A stretch of DNA of 64,000 nucleotides from Vibrio vulnificus NBRC 15645 = ATCC 27562 (GTDB taxonomy: Bacteria; Pseudomonadota; Gammaproteobacteria; Enterobacterales; Vibrionaceae). The notes beneath the pieces are model-generated. The model was not told where the DNA came from. It made no database searches and saw only the letters and a program-made list of their open reading frames with translations. Positions 8,033 to 17,976 of this stretch are shown in pieces. A program made the translations under genes and the position numbers. The DNA is taken from the NCBI RefSeq assembly GCF_002224265.1, contig NZ_CP012882.1:620001-684000 (forward strand). The letters run 5' to 3'. Every line of letters starts with the position of its first letter. The stretch's first letter is position 1.

Positions 8033-9007
8033 ATGAACAACGATTTCACTTTTGCGATCAAACGCATTCGCTTTGACGAGAACTACCAGCCCTCGGACAA
8101 CACGCGCATCACCACCAACTTTGCCAACTTGGCTCGTGGTCAGCGCCGTCAAGAGAACCTGCGCAATGCGCTTCGCATGATCGACAACCGTTTTAACGCC
8201 ATGGCGAGCTGGGATAACCCAACCGGCGATCGTTACTCAGTGGAGTTGGACATCATCTCCGTGGATATCGATATTCAAGGCAGTGGCGAAGCGTTTCCCT
8301 CGATTGAAGTGCTCAAAACCAACATCCTTGACCGCAAAACCAATGAGCGCATTGAAGGCATTGTCGGCAACAACTTCTCTTCTTATGTACGCGATTATGA
8401 CTTCAGCGTGCTGTTGCTCGATCACAACAAAAATCAGCCTCAGTTCAGCATTCCTGCGAATTTTGGAGAGCTACACGGCAAGCTGTTTAAGGCGTTTGTC
8501 AGCTCGGCTGAGTATCAACAGCATTTCAAAAAACGGCCAGTAATCTGCCTGAGCGTGTCGGACAACAAGATCTACCGCCGCACGGAAAACCAGCATCCGG
8601 TGTTGGGGTATGAGTATCTGCCTAACGACTCGTCGCTCACAGAGCAATACTTCCAGAAAATGGGCTTGCAGGTGCGCTACTTTATGCCGCCAAACAGCGT
8701 TGCGCCGCTGGCGTTTTATTTCTTTGGAGACTTGCTGAACGATTACTCGAACCTTGAGCTCATCAGTACCATCAGCACCATGGAAACGTTCCAAAAAATC
8801 TACCGCCCAGAGATTTACAACGCCAATGCCGTGGCAGGGCAACGCTACCAACCAAATTTGAAGAACCTTGACCACTCGTTAACTCAAATCGTCTACGACC
8901 GAGAAGAGCGCAGCCAATTGGCCATTGAACAAGGTCGCTTTGCCGAAGCGCATTTCATCAAACCGTACCAATCGCTCCTTGAGCAATGGTCGGCCAATTA
9001 CGCGTAA
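8033..9007 (+). CDS. mesX: MesX, DUF1852 putative oxygenase partner of MesD
   Basis: A 324-residue DUF1852 protein, recognised by overall sequence (for example 'NDFTFAIKRIRFDENYQPSD' at the start) and by its position 30 bases before mesD. Published work on folate-independent methionine synthases found that MesD needs MesX, which was proposed to be an oxygenase because the reaction depends on oxygen. It has no signal peptide and should be cytoplasmic. The ATG at 8033 has AGGAG at 8017-8021. A longer frame from 7907 lacks a ribosome site and would cover the leader hairpin. Confidence 0.85.
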   Translation: MNNDFTFAIKRIRFDENYQPSDNTRITTNFANLARGQRRQENLRNALRMIDNRFNAMASWDNPTGDRYSVELDIISVDIDIQGSGEAFPSIEVLKTNILDRKTNERIEGIVGNNFSSYVRDYDFSVLLLDHNKNQPQFSIPANFGELHGKLFKAFVSSAEYQQHFKKRPVICLSVSDNKIYRRTENQHPVLGYEYLPNDSSLTEQYFQKMGLQVRYFMPPNSVAPLAFYFFGDLLNDYSNLELISTISTMETFQKIYRPEIYNANAVAGQRYQPNLKNLDHSLTQIVYDREERSQLAIEQGRFAEAHFIKPYQSLLEQWSANYA

Positions 9008-9037
9008 GCAATCAGCACAATCGAGAAGGGAATGACG

Positions 9038-10066
9038 ATGAAAACACTATTACCTACTTCCACCGCGGGCAGCCTACCGAAACCGTCATGGCTGGCTGAG
9101 CCGGAAACACTGTGGTCGCCATGGAAGCTGCAAGGCGATGAACTGACGGATGGCAAACGCGATGCGCTGCGCCTCGCTTTGCACGAGCAAGAGGTGGCGG
9201 GCGTGGATATTGTCAGTGATGGTGAACAGACTCGCCAACACTTTGTGACGACCTTTATTGAGCACCTGAGTGGGGTGGATTTTGAAAACCGCAAAACGGT
9301 GACCATTCGTAACCGTTATGAGGCAAGTGTGCCGACGGTCGTGGGGCCGGTAAGTCGCACTAAGCCAGTGTTTGTGGACGATGCCAAATACTTGCGCCAG
9401 CAAACCAAGCAGCCGATCAAGTGGGCGCTACCGGGGCCGATGACGATGATCGACACGCTCTATGATGATTACTACGGCAGCCGTGAAAAACTGGCGTGGG
9501 AGTTCGCTAAAATCCTTAACCAAGAAGCGAAAGAGCTTGAAGCGGCGGGTGTCGACATCATCCAATTTGATGAACCCGCGTTTAACGTCTTTTTTGGTGA
9601 TGTCAACGACTGGGGTATCGCTTGTTTGGAGCGCGCTATCGAAGGGCTGAAATGCGAAACGGCAGTACACATCTGCTATGGCTACGGCATCAAAGCCAAC
9701 ACCGATTGGAAGAAAACGCTTGGTTCTGAGTGGCGACAATACGAAGAAGTGTTCCCGAAACTGCGGAAATCCAACATCGACATTATCTCACTGGAGTGCC
9801 ACAACTCGCGTGTGCCGATTGAGCTGCTTGAGTTGATCCGCGGTAAGAAAGTGATGGTCGGCGCGATTGATGTCGCCACCAACGAGATAGAAACGCCAGA
9901 AGAAGTGGCCAACACCTTGCGTGAAGCGCTGAAATACGTCGATGCAGATAAACTCTACCCGTGCACCAACTGCGGCATGGCGCCACTTGCTCGTGATGTT
10001 TCCACCGCTAAGCTCAACGCCTTAGCCGCCGGCGCTGCGATAGTGCGAAAAGAGCTGGCTGGCTGA
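9038..10066 (+). CDS. mesD: MesD, folate-independent core methionine synthase
   Basis: A 342-residue protein matching only the C-terminal catalytic barrel of MetE. The zinc ligands can be read by comparison with MetE: H211 and C213 in 'HICYGYG', E253 in 'SLECHNSR', and C312 in 'CTNCGM'. There is no N-terminal folate-binding half, so the methyl donor is not 5-methyl-THF; for MesD it is unsettled. Linked to mesX, as is the rule for this family. The ATG at 9038 is preferred over 9032 because AAGGG ends at 9030. Annotation pipelines often call this protein methionine synthase or MetE-like. Confidence 0.88.
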   Translation: MKTLLPTSTAGSLPKPSWLAEPETLWSPWKLQGDELTDGKRDALRLALHEQEVAGVDIVSDGEQTRQHFVTTFIEHLSGVDFENRKTVTIRNRYEASVPTVVGPVSRTKPVFVDDAKYLRQQTKQPIKWALPGPMTMIDTLYDDYYGSREKLAWEFAKILNQEAKELEAAGVDIIQFDEPAFNVFFGDVNDWGIACLERAIEGLKCETAVHICYGYGIKANTDWKKTLGSEWRQYEEVFPKLRKSNIDIISLECHNSRVPIELLELIRGKKVMVGAIDVATNEIETPEEVANTLREALKYVDADKLYPCTNCGMAPLARDVSTAKLNALAAGAAIVRKELAG

Positions 10067-10116
10067 TTTACTGGCGAATATCCGGCTGAGACTTGTGCAA
10101 CGAACGTGAACTTCCG

Positions 10117-10142
10117 AAGAGCGATGACAGCGAGTCGCTCTT
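10117..10142 (+). terminator. Probable terminator after mesD
   Basis: AAGAGCGA and TCGCTCTT make an 8-bp stem with a 10-base loop; the tail is only moderately T-rich. Confidence 0.45.
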
Positions 10143-10231
10143 TGTTCTCGTCTTGCTTAGTGGTGAGCGTGTTTTTTTCGACCACGTTGCCAGTGGCTTT
10201 TTCTCTTCTTCTTCTTCCTCTTCCTGTTTCT

Positions 10232-11239
10232 CTATACATTCTGAATTTCAGGATGCTTGAATAGCAACGCGCGAATTCCATGATGCACTACCCACATCAA
10301 CATCGCCGTGGCGGTGACGGCGACAAAGATAGAACTAAAGCGATACAAAATCGAAAAGAACGCGTCTTTGCCTTCTGGGACGATAGCGGTAAGTGGCACC
10401 GCTAATGCCGACATAGCAGAAAACGCGAGTGCACTTTTGATCGGACCTTTGCTGAACCAATGACAAAACGGCCCCATCGCAATAGTTAAAGCAAGCCAAA
10501 ATAGCAGGCCGTGGCCGTACCAACTTCCCAACATTAACTGCACAGCCAAGCCCGCAAGGCAGCCAAGCGCGGTGCCAATGACGCGAACTTTTGCGGCCGC
10601 CATAGAGCCCGCTAACGTCATGGGTGTCAGAATGATGATGATCGACGATTGCGCTGAGAGCGAGTCATAAAGATCGGCAAACTGAAACAGCAAAAAGGCA
10701 CTCATGGCGACAACCCAGCCCATCGCCACCTGACTGATGTAGTCCATATCGCTTTTGACGGGGGTGGTCATGGTGTTGTTCCTCTGAGTGGTGTTCTGTT
10801 CAGGGAACAGCCAATAGGCGAATGCGCAAATGGCAATGTTCGCGAGGGAAATGACCCACAAGTTGAGGTTAAAATCTTCGATATCGATGAAATCGTAGCT
10901 GGCAAAGTTGAGCACGATCGAGCCAACTAATAACCCCATATAGCCAAACAAGTAAGTGTTGGGGTTCATCATGGCGATGCACTTGAGTAAGAAAAACAGC
11001 CCCACTGCCACCGTCATGAGCACGGGGTGGAACTGCAAGTACTCAAGCAAAAACGTCGCCTGTAACGTTGTCCAGATGGCGGAGAACACCACGAGCAGTA
11101 GGCGAGAAAGCTGAAACTGATCTGCACGGCTCAAAATAAACAGTGGCAGCATGATGGCAAAAAAACCATAAGACCAACCAAAGAGCATGCTCAGGGCAAG
11201 GCCGCAAGCGCAGCCAAACCAAATTCGTTTTGTTTTCAT
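10232..11239 (-). CDS. FUSC/DUF2955 family inner-membrane protein (aromatic-acid type efflux)
   Basis: A 335-residue membrane protein with two blocks of hydrophobic helices separated by a soluble stretch around residue 170, as in the FUSC/DUF2955 group that includes AaeB-like exporters. Its gene starts 8 bases after the HlyD-type gene ends, and AAGGGA precedes the ATG at 11239. Together they would form a two-component inner-membrane exporter that may use an outer-membrane factor encoded elsewhere. The substrate is unknown; aromatic acids are the usual guess. Confidence 0.8.
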   Translation of the reverse strand: MKTKRIWFGCACGLALSMLFGWSYGFFAIMLPLFILSRADQFQLSRLLLVVFSAIWTTLQATFLLEYLQFHPVLMTVAVGLFFLLKCIAMMNPNTYLFGYMGLLVGSIVLNFASYDFIDIEDFNLNLWVISLANIAICAFAYWLFPEQNTTQRNNTMTTPVKSDMDYISQVAMGWVVAMSAFLLFQFADLYDSLSAQSSIIIILTPMTLAGSMAAAKVRVIGTALGCLAGLAVQLMLGSWYGHGLLFWLALTIAMGPFCHWFSKGPIKSALAFSAMSALAVPLTAIVPEGKDAFFSILYRFSSIFVAVTATAMLMWVVHHGIRALLFKHPEIQNV

Positions 11240-11247
11240 GCCGTCCC

Positions 11248-12312
11248 TTAGTAAAGGTAGTGGAAGAAGCTCGCAAGTTGAATTTGCCCTGTGGCTAACC
11301 AGCGCCAAAGGGTATTTTCTTTCGGGTAAAGCACCACGGTAGCGCGAGAACCTACAAACAGCGCGGGTGGCATGGCGTCCTCAACGGCGAGGTTGACTCG
11401 TGTTCTCTGCGCGTCACGTACCCAGCGGTTGTTGATTTCTACGCTGGTTAATGATCCGTTAGGCTTTTGCTGCGCCGCAGCAACGCCGTAATCCCGGCTA
11501 GATATGGAGAAATCGAACACTTGGCCTGGGTAGGCATCAAAGGCAACCATAGCGCGGTAGTGTGAGTTGATATTGGCGACTGATTTTTCACGAAAATCCC
11601 CTGTCACCCAAAGTGACCCTGTCGGGACAAAAGTGAGCAAAGGCATGTTACTGCTTGCCATGGTACCAATGTCTAGCTGCATGTTAGTGACGACGCCATC
11701 GCTGGGGGCGAGCACTTGAGTGTTGGCCAAATCTAACTGCGCTTTTTCAATACCATTTTGCGCCACGCGCACAGAGGTGCTCTGCCCTGGACCATCACCA
11801 AGCTGGGTATCAATCACTTTTAGGCTCTGTTGCTCGGCTTTTAAGTTAGCGCGGGCAACCTGGTTTTGTGCAAAGGCGTTGTCGAGGCTAGATTGTGAAA
11901 TCACCTGTTGTGTGGAGAGCTTTTGTAGGCGTAAGTATTCACGATGGGCGTTGTCATAAGTCGCTTGTGCACGTGCAATATTGGCCAATGCCGCCTCACG
12001 TTGTGAGTAGAGCGTGGCTTCTTGCTCAAGTGCTGATTGCAACGCGAGCTGCGCTTGCTCTAAGGCGATTTGATATTTACGTGAATCAATCTCAAACAAC
12101 ACGTCTCCTTGATGAACGAGCTGATTGTTTCTCACCATTACTTGCGTCACTTTCCCCGAAACTTCTGGAGAGACTTGCACCACGTATCCTTGGACGCGTC
12201 CTTCTGTGGTCATTGGCACGCGTTGGTCAGCGACAATGATGTACAAAAATAGCACAATGAACAGGACAATCAGTGTACGCATCCACAAGCGGAATTTATG
12301 GTCAGCAGTCAT
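11248..12312 (-). CDS. HlyD/EmrA-family membrane fusion protein
   Basis: A 354-residue periplasmic adaptor. One membrane anchor lies at residues ~9-29, followed by a lipoyl-like segment ('VQVSPEVSGKVTQVMVRNNQ'), a Gln/Ala-rich coiled-coil hairpin at about 75-165, the second lipoyl half ('LAPSDGVVTNMQLDIG') and a beta-barrel domain. First gene of the efflux operon with the FUSC protein; a LysR regulator diverges 100 bases away and probably controls it. Confidence 0.87.
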   Translation of the reverse strand: MTADHKFRLWMRTLIVLFIVLFLYIIVADQRVPMTTEGRVQGYVVQVSPEVSGKVTQVMVRNNQLVHQGDVLFEIDSRKYQIALEQAQLALQSALEQEATLYSQREAALANIARAQATYDNAHREYLRLQKLSTQQVISQSSLDNAFAQNQVARANLKAEQQSLKVIDTQLGDGPGQSTSVRVAQNGIEKAQLDLANTQVLAPSDGVVTNMQLDIGTMASSNMPLLTFVPTGSLWVTGDFREKSVANINSHYRAMVAFDAYPGQVFDFSISSRDYGVAAAQQKPNGSLTSVEINNRWVRDAQRTRVNLAVEDAMPPALFVGSRATVVLYPKENTLWRWLATGQIQLASFFHYLY

Positions 12313-12412
12313 GATACCTACCTAAATAAGAGTAAAGATGCAGGATTATAGAGAAGAGCGCGGTTGTGCAGTAGAATGCAAATAAAGACACTAATGCGCT
12401 AAAAATAGGACA

Positions 12413-13273
12413 ATGAAGATAAATCTTGATGATCTTTACCTCTTTACCCAAACCGTGATTCATGGTGGCATCAGCGCTGCGGCCCATGCGCAGCAGTTGC
12501 AGCGCTCCAAAGTGAGCCGACGCCTACAAGAGTTGGAGCATGCACTTGGGTGCCAATTGTTGATTCGCACCACGCGCTCGATTGAACTGACCGAGCAGGG
12601 ACAGCGTTTAATGGAGCTGGTGGGGCAGCCGATGGAGCATTTGCAACAGGGGCTGAAAGTGATGTCTGAACACAGCCAAACGCAAGGAGGCAAAGTGCGT
12701 TTGGCGATTCCTTCTGCCTTGATGACTTCGGCGGCGTTTAACGCGATCATTACGGAATTTAGCCGACGCTACCCAGCGGTGGCGTTGGAGATTGAAAACC
12801 ACCAACAGAGTGTCGATTTGCGACGACAAGCGTTTGATCTTCAATTGCTGCCAGATATGGTGAAAGTGAGTGATGACAGCTATGTGCAGTTTAGTTTGCT
12901 GCCCTATCGCTCGCATCTGGTGGCCTCAAAAGCCTATCTTTCCGCCCACCCTGAGATCACTGGTATTGAGGATTTGCGTCATCATCGTCTTCTCACTAAC
13001 CGCTACAGTGCTGATTTGCTTGCGCCCAATTTGCCATTAGCGCTAAAGTCAGACGACTTACATTTATTGCGTTCAATGGCGATAGCCGGTCAAGGGGTGG
13101 CGTTTATTCCGATGGTGCATTCCAAACCCGCTTTGGAGGAGGGCAACTTGGTGGAAGTGTTGCCCCACATTACGCATCCCAAGCAGCACCTGACGTTGAT
13201 TTATCCGTCTGCGCTTTATCTGCCGCAGAAGGTCAAAGTGCTGATTGAGCTGTTTCGTGAAAAATTTCAGTGA
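12413..13273 (+). CDS. LysR-family regulator of the efflux operon
   Basis: A 286-residue LysR-type protein with an N-terminal winged HTH ('GGISAAAHAQQLQRSKVSRR') and a C-terminal effector-binding region. It is divergent from the HlyD/FUSC operon, the classic layout for a local activator, comparable to AaeR with aaeXAB. Its 3' end overlaps the convergent sensor-kinase gene by 7 bases. Confidence 0.85.
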   Translation: MKINLDDLYLFTQTVIHGGISAAAHAQQLQRSKVSRRLQELEHALGCQLLIRTTRSIELTEQGQRLMELVGQPMEHLQQGLKVMSEHSQTQGGKVRLAIPSALMTSAAFNAIITEFSRRYPAVALEIENHQQSVDLRRQAFDLQLLPDMVKVSDDSYVQFSLLPYRSHLVASKAYLSAHPEITGIEDLRHHRLLTNRYSADLLAPNLPLALKSDDLHLLRSMAIAGQGVAFIPMVHSKPALEEGNLVEVLPHITHPKQHLTLIYPSALYLPQKVKVLIELFREKFQ

Positions 13274-14619
13274 GCCGGATGGATAACCACATCACTCAAG
13301 GTGAGGGTAAAGGTGGTTAACTCGTGCTTGGACTGGGCGTAGATATCGCCGCCATGCAATTTGGCGATGGAACGAGAAATGGGCAAGCCCAAGCCAGCGC
13401 CACCACTTTGTTGGTGAGTGCGCGATTTGTCGGCGCGGTAGAAACGCTCGAATAAGCGTGGGATTTGCGTGGATTCGATGGTCTCTCCGTGATTGGTCAC
13501 GGCAATTTGGTAGCCGATCAAATGCGGGAAAATCTCGACGGTGATATTGCTCTCTGGGTAACTGTGGCGCACCGCGTTGGAGAGCAAATTGGCGAACGCG
13601 CGCTTCAGCATGTTTCTATCGCCGACCACTTGGCCTTCACCAAAACAGGTAATGGTGAGAGACTTTTCATCCCCCGCTAGCTCGTAGTATTCCGCCAGAT
13701 CCCCCAATAGCAACTTGAGGTCGATCGGCTCATTGTTTTTCATCAACAGGTTGTGCTCCGATTTGGCCAAATAGAGCATATCGGAGATGGTTTTGGTGAG
13801 ACGACTGAGCTCTTCGGCGTTGGATTCCAAAATATCGCGATATTCTTGCTCGCTACGCGGTTTGGCCAGCATCACTTGGGTTTGCGTCATCATATTGCCG
13901 ATGGGAGTGCGCAGCTCGTGGGCGATGTCGGATGAAAACTCCGATAGGCGTTCAAAATCGCCCTGAAGGCGAGAAAGCATTCGGTTGAAACGCGCCACCA
14001 ATGGCAATAACTCTTCCGGAAAGGGCTGCTGTGGGACGCGAACACTGAGCTCTTCAGTAGAAATGGCATCCACATAATGCTCAAGTTTGGCCAAAGGTTT
14101 GAGCCCTTTGCGCGCAATGAACCAACTGAGAAAGCCACTGACGATGCTGGCGAAAAAGGTGATCCACAGCAGCACCTTTTTGAAGTTGGACAGAAAGGTA
14201 ATGTGCAGGTCGATGTTCAGCCCCAACACCGCGTACCAGTCTGGCGAACTGCTCAGCGGGAAACGGATGGCTCGGTAGTGATGGCCATTTTCCTGCCAAT
14301 CAATGCGTTCCATGCTGGCTTTGTTGATGAACCTTTTCGGCAAAGCGAGCGATTGAGACTGGTATTCCACCTGATTGCCATTGAGCAACCAGAGTTTGGT
14401 GTCACCTCTTTCAAAGAAAGGGCCGTATTGGCTGATGAAATCGCCTCGCACTCTTAGTTCGTTAATCGTGTTGAACTTTTGCTGTAAGTTGTAGCGATCT
14501 TGCTCATAAAGATGATGTTTGACTGCCCACAAAACCGCGGCACTCAGTGAAACGAGCACCAACAGAGAGGCAAAAAAGTAGGAGAATGTCAGCCGAGTGG
14601 TGATCGATCTAAATCCCAT
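13267..14619 (-). CDS. Sensor histidine kinase, CusS-like
   Basis: A 450-residue membrane kinase. TM1 is at about 11-33, a periplasmic domain of ~110 residues follows, TM2 is at about 147-169, then HAMP, and the phospho-accepting H234 in '[11 protein letters not shown]'. The N box 'LLSNAVRH' and G box '[12 protein letters not shown]' are intact. It groups with CusS/heavy-metal sensor kinases by layout. The start overlaps the stop of the regulator gene by 11 bases, so the pair is co-translated. The periplasmic ligand is unknown; copper or silver sensing is possible but the target genes do not look like metal exporters. Confidence 0.85.
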   Translation of the reverse strand: MGFRSITTRLTFSYFFASLLVLVSLSAAVLWAVKHHLYEQDRYNLQQKFNTINELRVRGDFISQYGPFFERGDTKLWLLNGNQVEYQSQSLALPKRFINKASMERIDWQENGHHYRAIRFPLSSSPDWYAVLGLNIDLHITFLSNFKKVLLWITFFASIVSGFLSWFIARKGLKPLAKLEHYVDAISTEELSVRVPQQPFPEELLPLVARFNRMLSRLQGDFERLSEFSSDIAHELRTPIGNMMTQTQVMLAKPRSEQEYRDILESNAEELSRLTKTISDMLYLAKSEHNLLMKNNEPIDLKLLLGDLAEYYELAGDEKSLTITCFGEGQVVGDRNMLKRAFANLLSNAVRHSYPESNITVEIFPHLIGYQIAVTNHGETIESTQIPRLFERFYRADKSRTHQQSGGAGLGLPISRSIAKLHGGDIYAQSKHELTTFTLTLSDVVIHPAH

Positions 14620-15304
14620 AACCAAGCTCTCGCTCCTCAAGTACGTAGCCCATGCCACGTTCAGTGTGAATCAATTTTGGCTCAAACGGTTTGTCGACTT
14701 TGTTGCGCAGCCGCCGCACGGCCACGTCGATGACGTTAGTGTCACTGTCGAAATTCATATCCCAAACGGAAGAGGCGATTTGGCTGCGTGACATCACTTC
14801 CCCAGTCTTGCGCATAAACAGCTCCAATAAGGCAAACTCTTTAGCAGTGAGGGCGATGGGTTCTTTGTCACGAAATACTTTGCGCCGCAGCAGATCCAAA
14901 TGGAGATTGGCGATGGAAAGCTGAGTCGTGCTTTGGGTTGTGGGTTGCTGGCGTTTGAGTACGGTGCGAATGCGCGCCAACAGTTCGACAAAGGCGAAGG
15001 GTTTAACGATGTAATCGTCGGCGCCGAGTTCTAAGCCTTTGACTCGATCTTCGACTTGATCGCGTGCGGTGAGCAGAATCACCGGGGTGTCTACTTGGTT
15101 ACTGCGCAGAGCGCGCAACACTTGCCAACCATTGAGATTAGGAAGCATCACGTCGAGGACGATTAAATCGTAACGTGTACTGGTGGCGAGATAGAGGCCG
15201 TCCACCCCATCGTGGGAAAGATCAACGATGTAGCCCGCCTCTGAAAGTCCTTTTTTAAGATACGTCCCGGTTTTCTTTTCGTCTTCAATGATCAGAAGTT
15301 TCAT
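14609..15304 (-). CDS. OmpR-family response regulator, CusR-like
   Basis: A 231-residue regulator with a receiver domain (acid patch 'IEDE', phospho-acceptor D51, conserved 'VKPF' lysine) and a C-terminal winged helix ('[19 protein letters not shown]'). The ATG at 15304 is chosen because the protein begins 'MKLLIIEDE'; upstream in-frame codons add a non-conserved leader. A CusR-like palindrome lies between the neighbouring DUF3316 gene and the divergent sulfatase gene, the likely target. Confidence 0.88.
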   Translation of the reverse strand: MKLLIIEDEKKTGTYLKKGLSEAGYIVDLSHDGVDGLYLATSTRYDLIVLDVMLPNLNGWQVLRALRSNQVDTPVILLTARDQVEDRVKGLELGADDYIVKPFAFVELLARIRTVLKRQQPTTQSTTQLSIANLHLDLLRRKVFRDKEPIALTAKEFALLELFMRKTGEVMSRSQIASSVWDMNFDSDTNVIDVAVRRLRNKVDKPFEPKLIHTERGMGYVLEERELGYGI

Positions 15305-15340
15305 AACTGCCTTAACCGAGTGGAGAATGACACCCAAAAT

Positions 15341-15369
15341 AATGCAGAGCGAGGGGGGCGCTCTGCATT
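15341..15369 (-). terminator. Hairpin between the DUF3316 gene and the regulator gene
   Basis: AATGCAGAGCG and CGCTCTGCATT form a perfect 11-bp stem; on the minus strand it is followed by ATTTTGG. It may end most DUF3316 transcripts and let a fraction read into the two-component genes. Confidence 0.6.
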
Positions 15370-15375
15370 GCTGGG

Positions 15376-15756
15376 TTAGTCGTTTTGGTCACGTTTCAAA
15401 TATTGGTAACCCACGTTGACGACACCTTGATAGCGGGTGTCGCCTTGCTCATCGATGATCACTTTGGTGCTGATTTCTGCGCCATCTTTAAGCTCAATGC
15501 TGTTGGTTTCCGTTGGGTCATAGGCTATGACATTGAATTTGGCCTTTAGTTCTTGTGGCGATGCGGCCTGCAAGTTGGCAAGCAGCACTACACCCGCGTC
15601 GTAAGCCGCTTGCTGGCTGCCATACAACTCAGTGGTTTTGCTGTAGTGCTTAGCGGTAAAGGTGTAGTTTGGCGGTGGCGTTTGCAGCGCCGCCCAACTG
15701 GTTGAGGTGAAAAATAAGCCAGCAGAAGCAAGAAGAGTGGTGGTTACTTTTTTCAT
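15376..15756 (-). CDS. Secreted DUF3316 protein (first copy)
   Basis: A 126-residue protein with a signal peptide ending near 'STSWA-AL' and the DUF3316 pattern '[26 protein letters not shown]', ending 'VVNVGYQYL'. It is a paralogue of the protein at 27257-27604. Members are small periplasmic proteins, mainly in vibrios, with no established function. It is immediately upstream of the CusRS-like genes, so it may be a target or accessory of that system. Confidence 0.8.
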   Translation of the reverse strand: MKKVTTTLLASAGLFFTSTSWAALQTPPPNYTFTAKHYSKTTELYGSQQAAYDAGVVLLANLQAASPQELKAKFNVIAYDPTETNSIELKDGAEISTKVIIDEQGDTRYQGVVNVGYQYLKRDQND

Positions 15757-15833
15757 TGTTGTTTCCTTAACTCTAGTTATCTAGGGGTTAAGCAAAGTGT
15801 ATCGATCGGCGCTGACGAGAAGGGGTCGTTGAG

Positions 15834-15849
15834 ATGACAAATCTGTCAT
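15834..15849. promoter_or_regulatory. CusR-like operator between DUF3316 and sulfatase genes
   Basis: ATGACA and TGTCAT are perfect arms around AATC, close to the E. coli CusR core ATGACAANNTTGTCAT. It sits 78 bases from the DUF3316 start and 152 bases from the sulfatase start, in a divergent promoter region beside a CusR-like regulator. Confidence 0.6.
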
Positions 15850-16001
15850 GTTGTTTTGTTGCGTGGATGCAATGGCTCTCATTCGCAAGATAAGTTTGAT
15901 TCTGTGCCCGATATCTCAATGAAAAAACAGTAGAAAATGGCGAACGCGATGAGCGTGGTCTACGTTGTTTTAGTGCAGTTAGGTTCATAAAAGGAATGAC
16001 A

Positions 16002-17963
16002 ATGAAACCACTCTCTTTGTATATCGCGCTCGCGCTCACATCAGGGGCCGTTCTGGCCGAACCCATCCCATCCAAACCCGCGACACAAGCCACGATTGAA
16101 GCCAATCAGGCGGTGTATCAAGCGTTAAATTTTAAGGATGAAACCGATTTTAAGAATGCCCAACGAGGTTTGATTGCCAAACAAGATGTGGTCACCATCA
16201 AAAACGCCAATGGCGATGTGGTGTGGGATCTGGAAGCGTATAAGCAGTTCATCTCGCTGGAAAATAAAGCCCCAGATAGCGTGAACCCCAGTTTATGGCG
16301 TAACGCTCAGCTCAATATGATCAATGGTCTGTTTGAGGTGACTGAGGGCATTTATCAGGTGCGCGCTTACGATCTTTCCAACATTACCTTTATTAAAGGG
16401 GACAAAGGGTGGATCGTCTTCGACCCGTTGATTTCCCAAGAAACGGCCAAAGCCGCGCTGGATTTTGTTAATGCCCAGCTTGGTGAACGCCCAGTGACAG
16501 CGGTGGTTTACTCGCACAGCCACATTGACCACTTTGGCGGCGTTCGCGGCATCGTGGATGAAGAAGATGTGAAAGCGGGCAAGGTGGAGATCATTGCTTC
16601 ACACGGCTTTACGGAACACGCAGTGTCAGAAAACGTGATTGCAGGCAATGCAATGGGCCGACGCGCTATCTATATGTATGGCGCTTTGCTGCCGCGTAAT
16701 GAACGTGGTGGGGTGAATGGCGGTTTAGGCCAAACCACGTCAACGGGTTTACCAACCTTGATTGTGCCTACTCGCATTATTGAAAAAACCGGTGAAGAAG
16801 TGACGGTGGATGGCGTGCGCATGGTGTTCCAATACACCCCAGGCACAGAAGCGCCAACCGAGATCAACACATGGTTCCCCGATAAAAAAGCATTGTGGAT
16901 GGCGGAAAACTCCACCAACACCATGCACAACATTCTCACGTTGCGCGGAGCGCAGGTGCGTGATGCGCTGAAGTGGTCCTCTTACCTCAATGAAACCATT
17001 GAAATGTGGGGCGATGAGGTGGAAGTAAAATTCCAAAGTCACCACTGGCCAATGTGGGGCAGCAAAGAGATTGTCGCTTACTTTAAAGGCCAACGTGACA
17101 TGTATAAGTACACGCACGACCAAACCGTACGCTTGATGAACCAAGGGTATATCGGCTCTGAAATCTCGGAAGTAATTCAGTTCCCAGAGGAGTTGGAGAA
17201 GAACTGGAGTACACGTGGTTACTACGGCACCTTGCGCCACAACAGCCGAGCGGTCTATCAGCGCTACATGGGGTGGTATTCTGGTAATCCTTCCGATCTC
17301 AATAACTTACCGCCAACCAACGCGGCAGTGAAATACGTTGAGTACATGGGCGGCGAAAGCGCAACTATCGACAAGGCGCAAGCAGATTTCGATAAAGGCA
17401 ACTACCGCTGGGTGGCGGAAGTGCTCAAACATGTCGTGTTTGCCAACCCACAAAGTAAGCGCGGCAAAGCGTTGCTCGCTGATACTTATGAGCAGTTGGG
17501 GTATCAAGCGGAATCTGGCCCGTGGCGCTCGGTTTACTTGCAAGGGGCTTACGAGCTGAGAAACGGGACGCCAAAAGCGGGAGGCACCAACACGGCCTCG
17601 CCCGACATCATCAAAAACATGCCACCAGAGATGCTGTTTGATTACCTAGCGGTGCGTATTTTGCCAGAAAAAGCCGCAGGTAAAACCTTCGCCATCAACA
17701 TCAACTTCACCGACTTAGACGAGCAGTACACCTTGTATGTGGAAAACTCGGTGCTCAACCACACGCGTAAGCAAGCGAAAAAAGCCGATGTAACGTTGAA
17801 TTTGACCAAGGCGACTTTGGACGATGTTCAGCTTGGCAACATTACCTTGGAGAAAGCGATTGCCGATGGGGATGTGCAACTCAAAGGCAATAAGCAGGTG
17901 TTTAAAGACTTTGTTGGCATGCTGGATAAGTTTGATTTCTGGTTCAACATTGTGACGCCATAG
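16002..17963 (+). CDS. Secreted alkyl sulfatase, SdsA1/YjcS-like metallo-beta-lactamase fold
   Basis: A 653-residue hydrolase with signal peptide 'SGAVLA-EP'. The metal-binding motif HSHIDH is at residues 172-177, followed by family landmarks 'MAENSTNTMHNILTLRGAQ' and 'WPMWGS'. The C-terminal part has the dimerisation and SCP-2-like domains ('YLAVRILPEKAAGKTF' onward). The family removes sulfate from alkyl sulfates such as SDS, allowing use or detoxification. The ATG at 16002 is preferred because AAAGGA ends at 15995, too close to the ATG at 15996. It diverges from DUF3316 across the CusR-like site. Confidence 0.87.
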   Translation: MKPLSLYIALALTSGAVLAEPIPSKPATQATIEANQAVYQALNFKDETDFKNAQRGLIAKQDVVTIKNANGDVVWDLEAYKQFISLENKAPDSVNPSLWRNAQLNMINGLFEVTEGIYQVRAYDLSNITFIKGDKGWIVFDPLISQETAKAALDFVNAQLGERPVTAVVYSHSHIDHFGGVRGIVDEEDVKAGKVEIIASHGFTEHAVSENVIAGNAMGRRAIYMYGALLPRNERGGVNGGLGQTTSTGLPTLIVPTRIIEKTGEEVTVDGVRMVFQYTPGTEAPTEINTWFPDKKALWMAENSTNTMHNILTLRGAQVRDALKWSSYLNETIEMWGDEVEVKFQSHHWPMWGSKEIVAYFKGQRDMYKYTHDQTVRLMNQGYIGSEISEVIQFPEELEKNWSTRGYYGTLRHNSRAVYQRYMGWYSGNPSDLNNLPPTNAAVKYVEYMGGESATIDKAQADFDKGNYRWVAEVLKHVVFANPQSKRGKALLADTYEQLGYQAESGPWRSVYLQGAYELRNGTPKAGGTNTASPDIIKNMPPEMLFDYLAVRILPEKAAGKTFAININFTDLDEQYTLYVENSVLNHTRKQAKKADVTLNLTKATLDDVQLGNITLEKAIADGDVQLKGNKQVFKDFVGMLDKFDFWFNIVTP

Positions 17964-17976
17964 AGAGGGAACCCTT

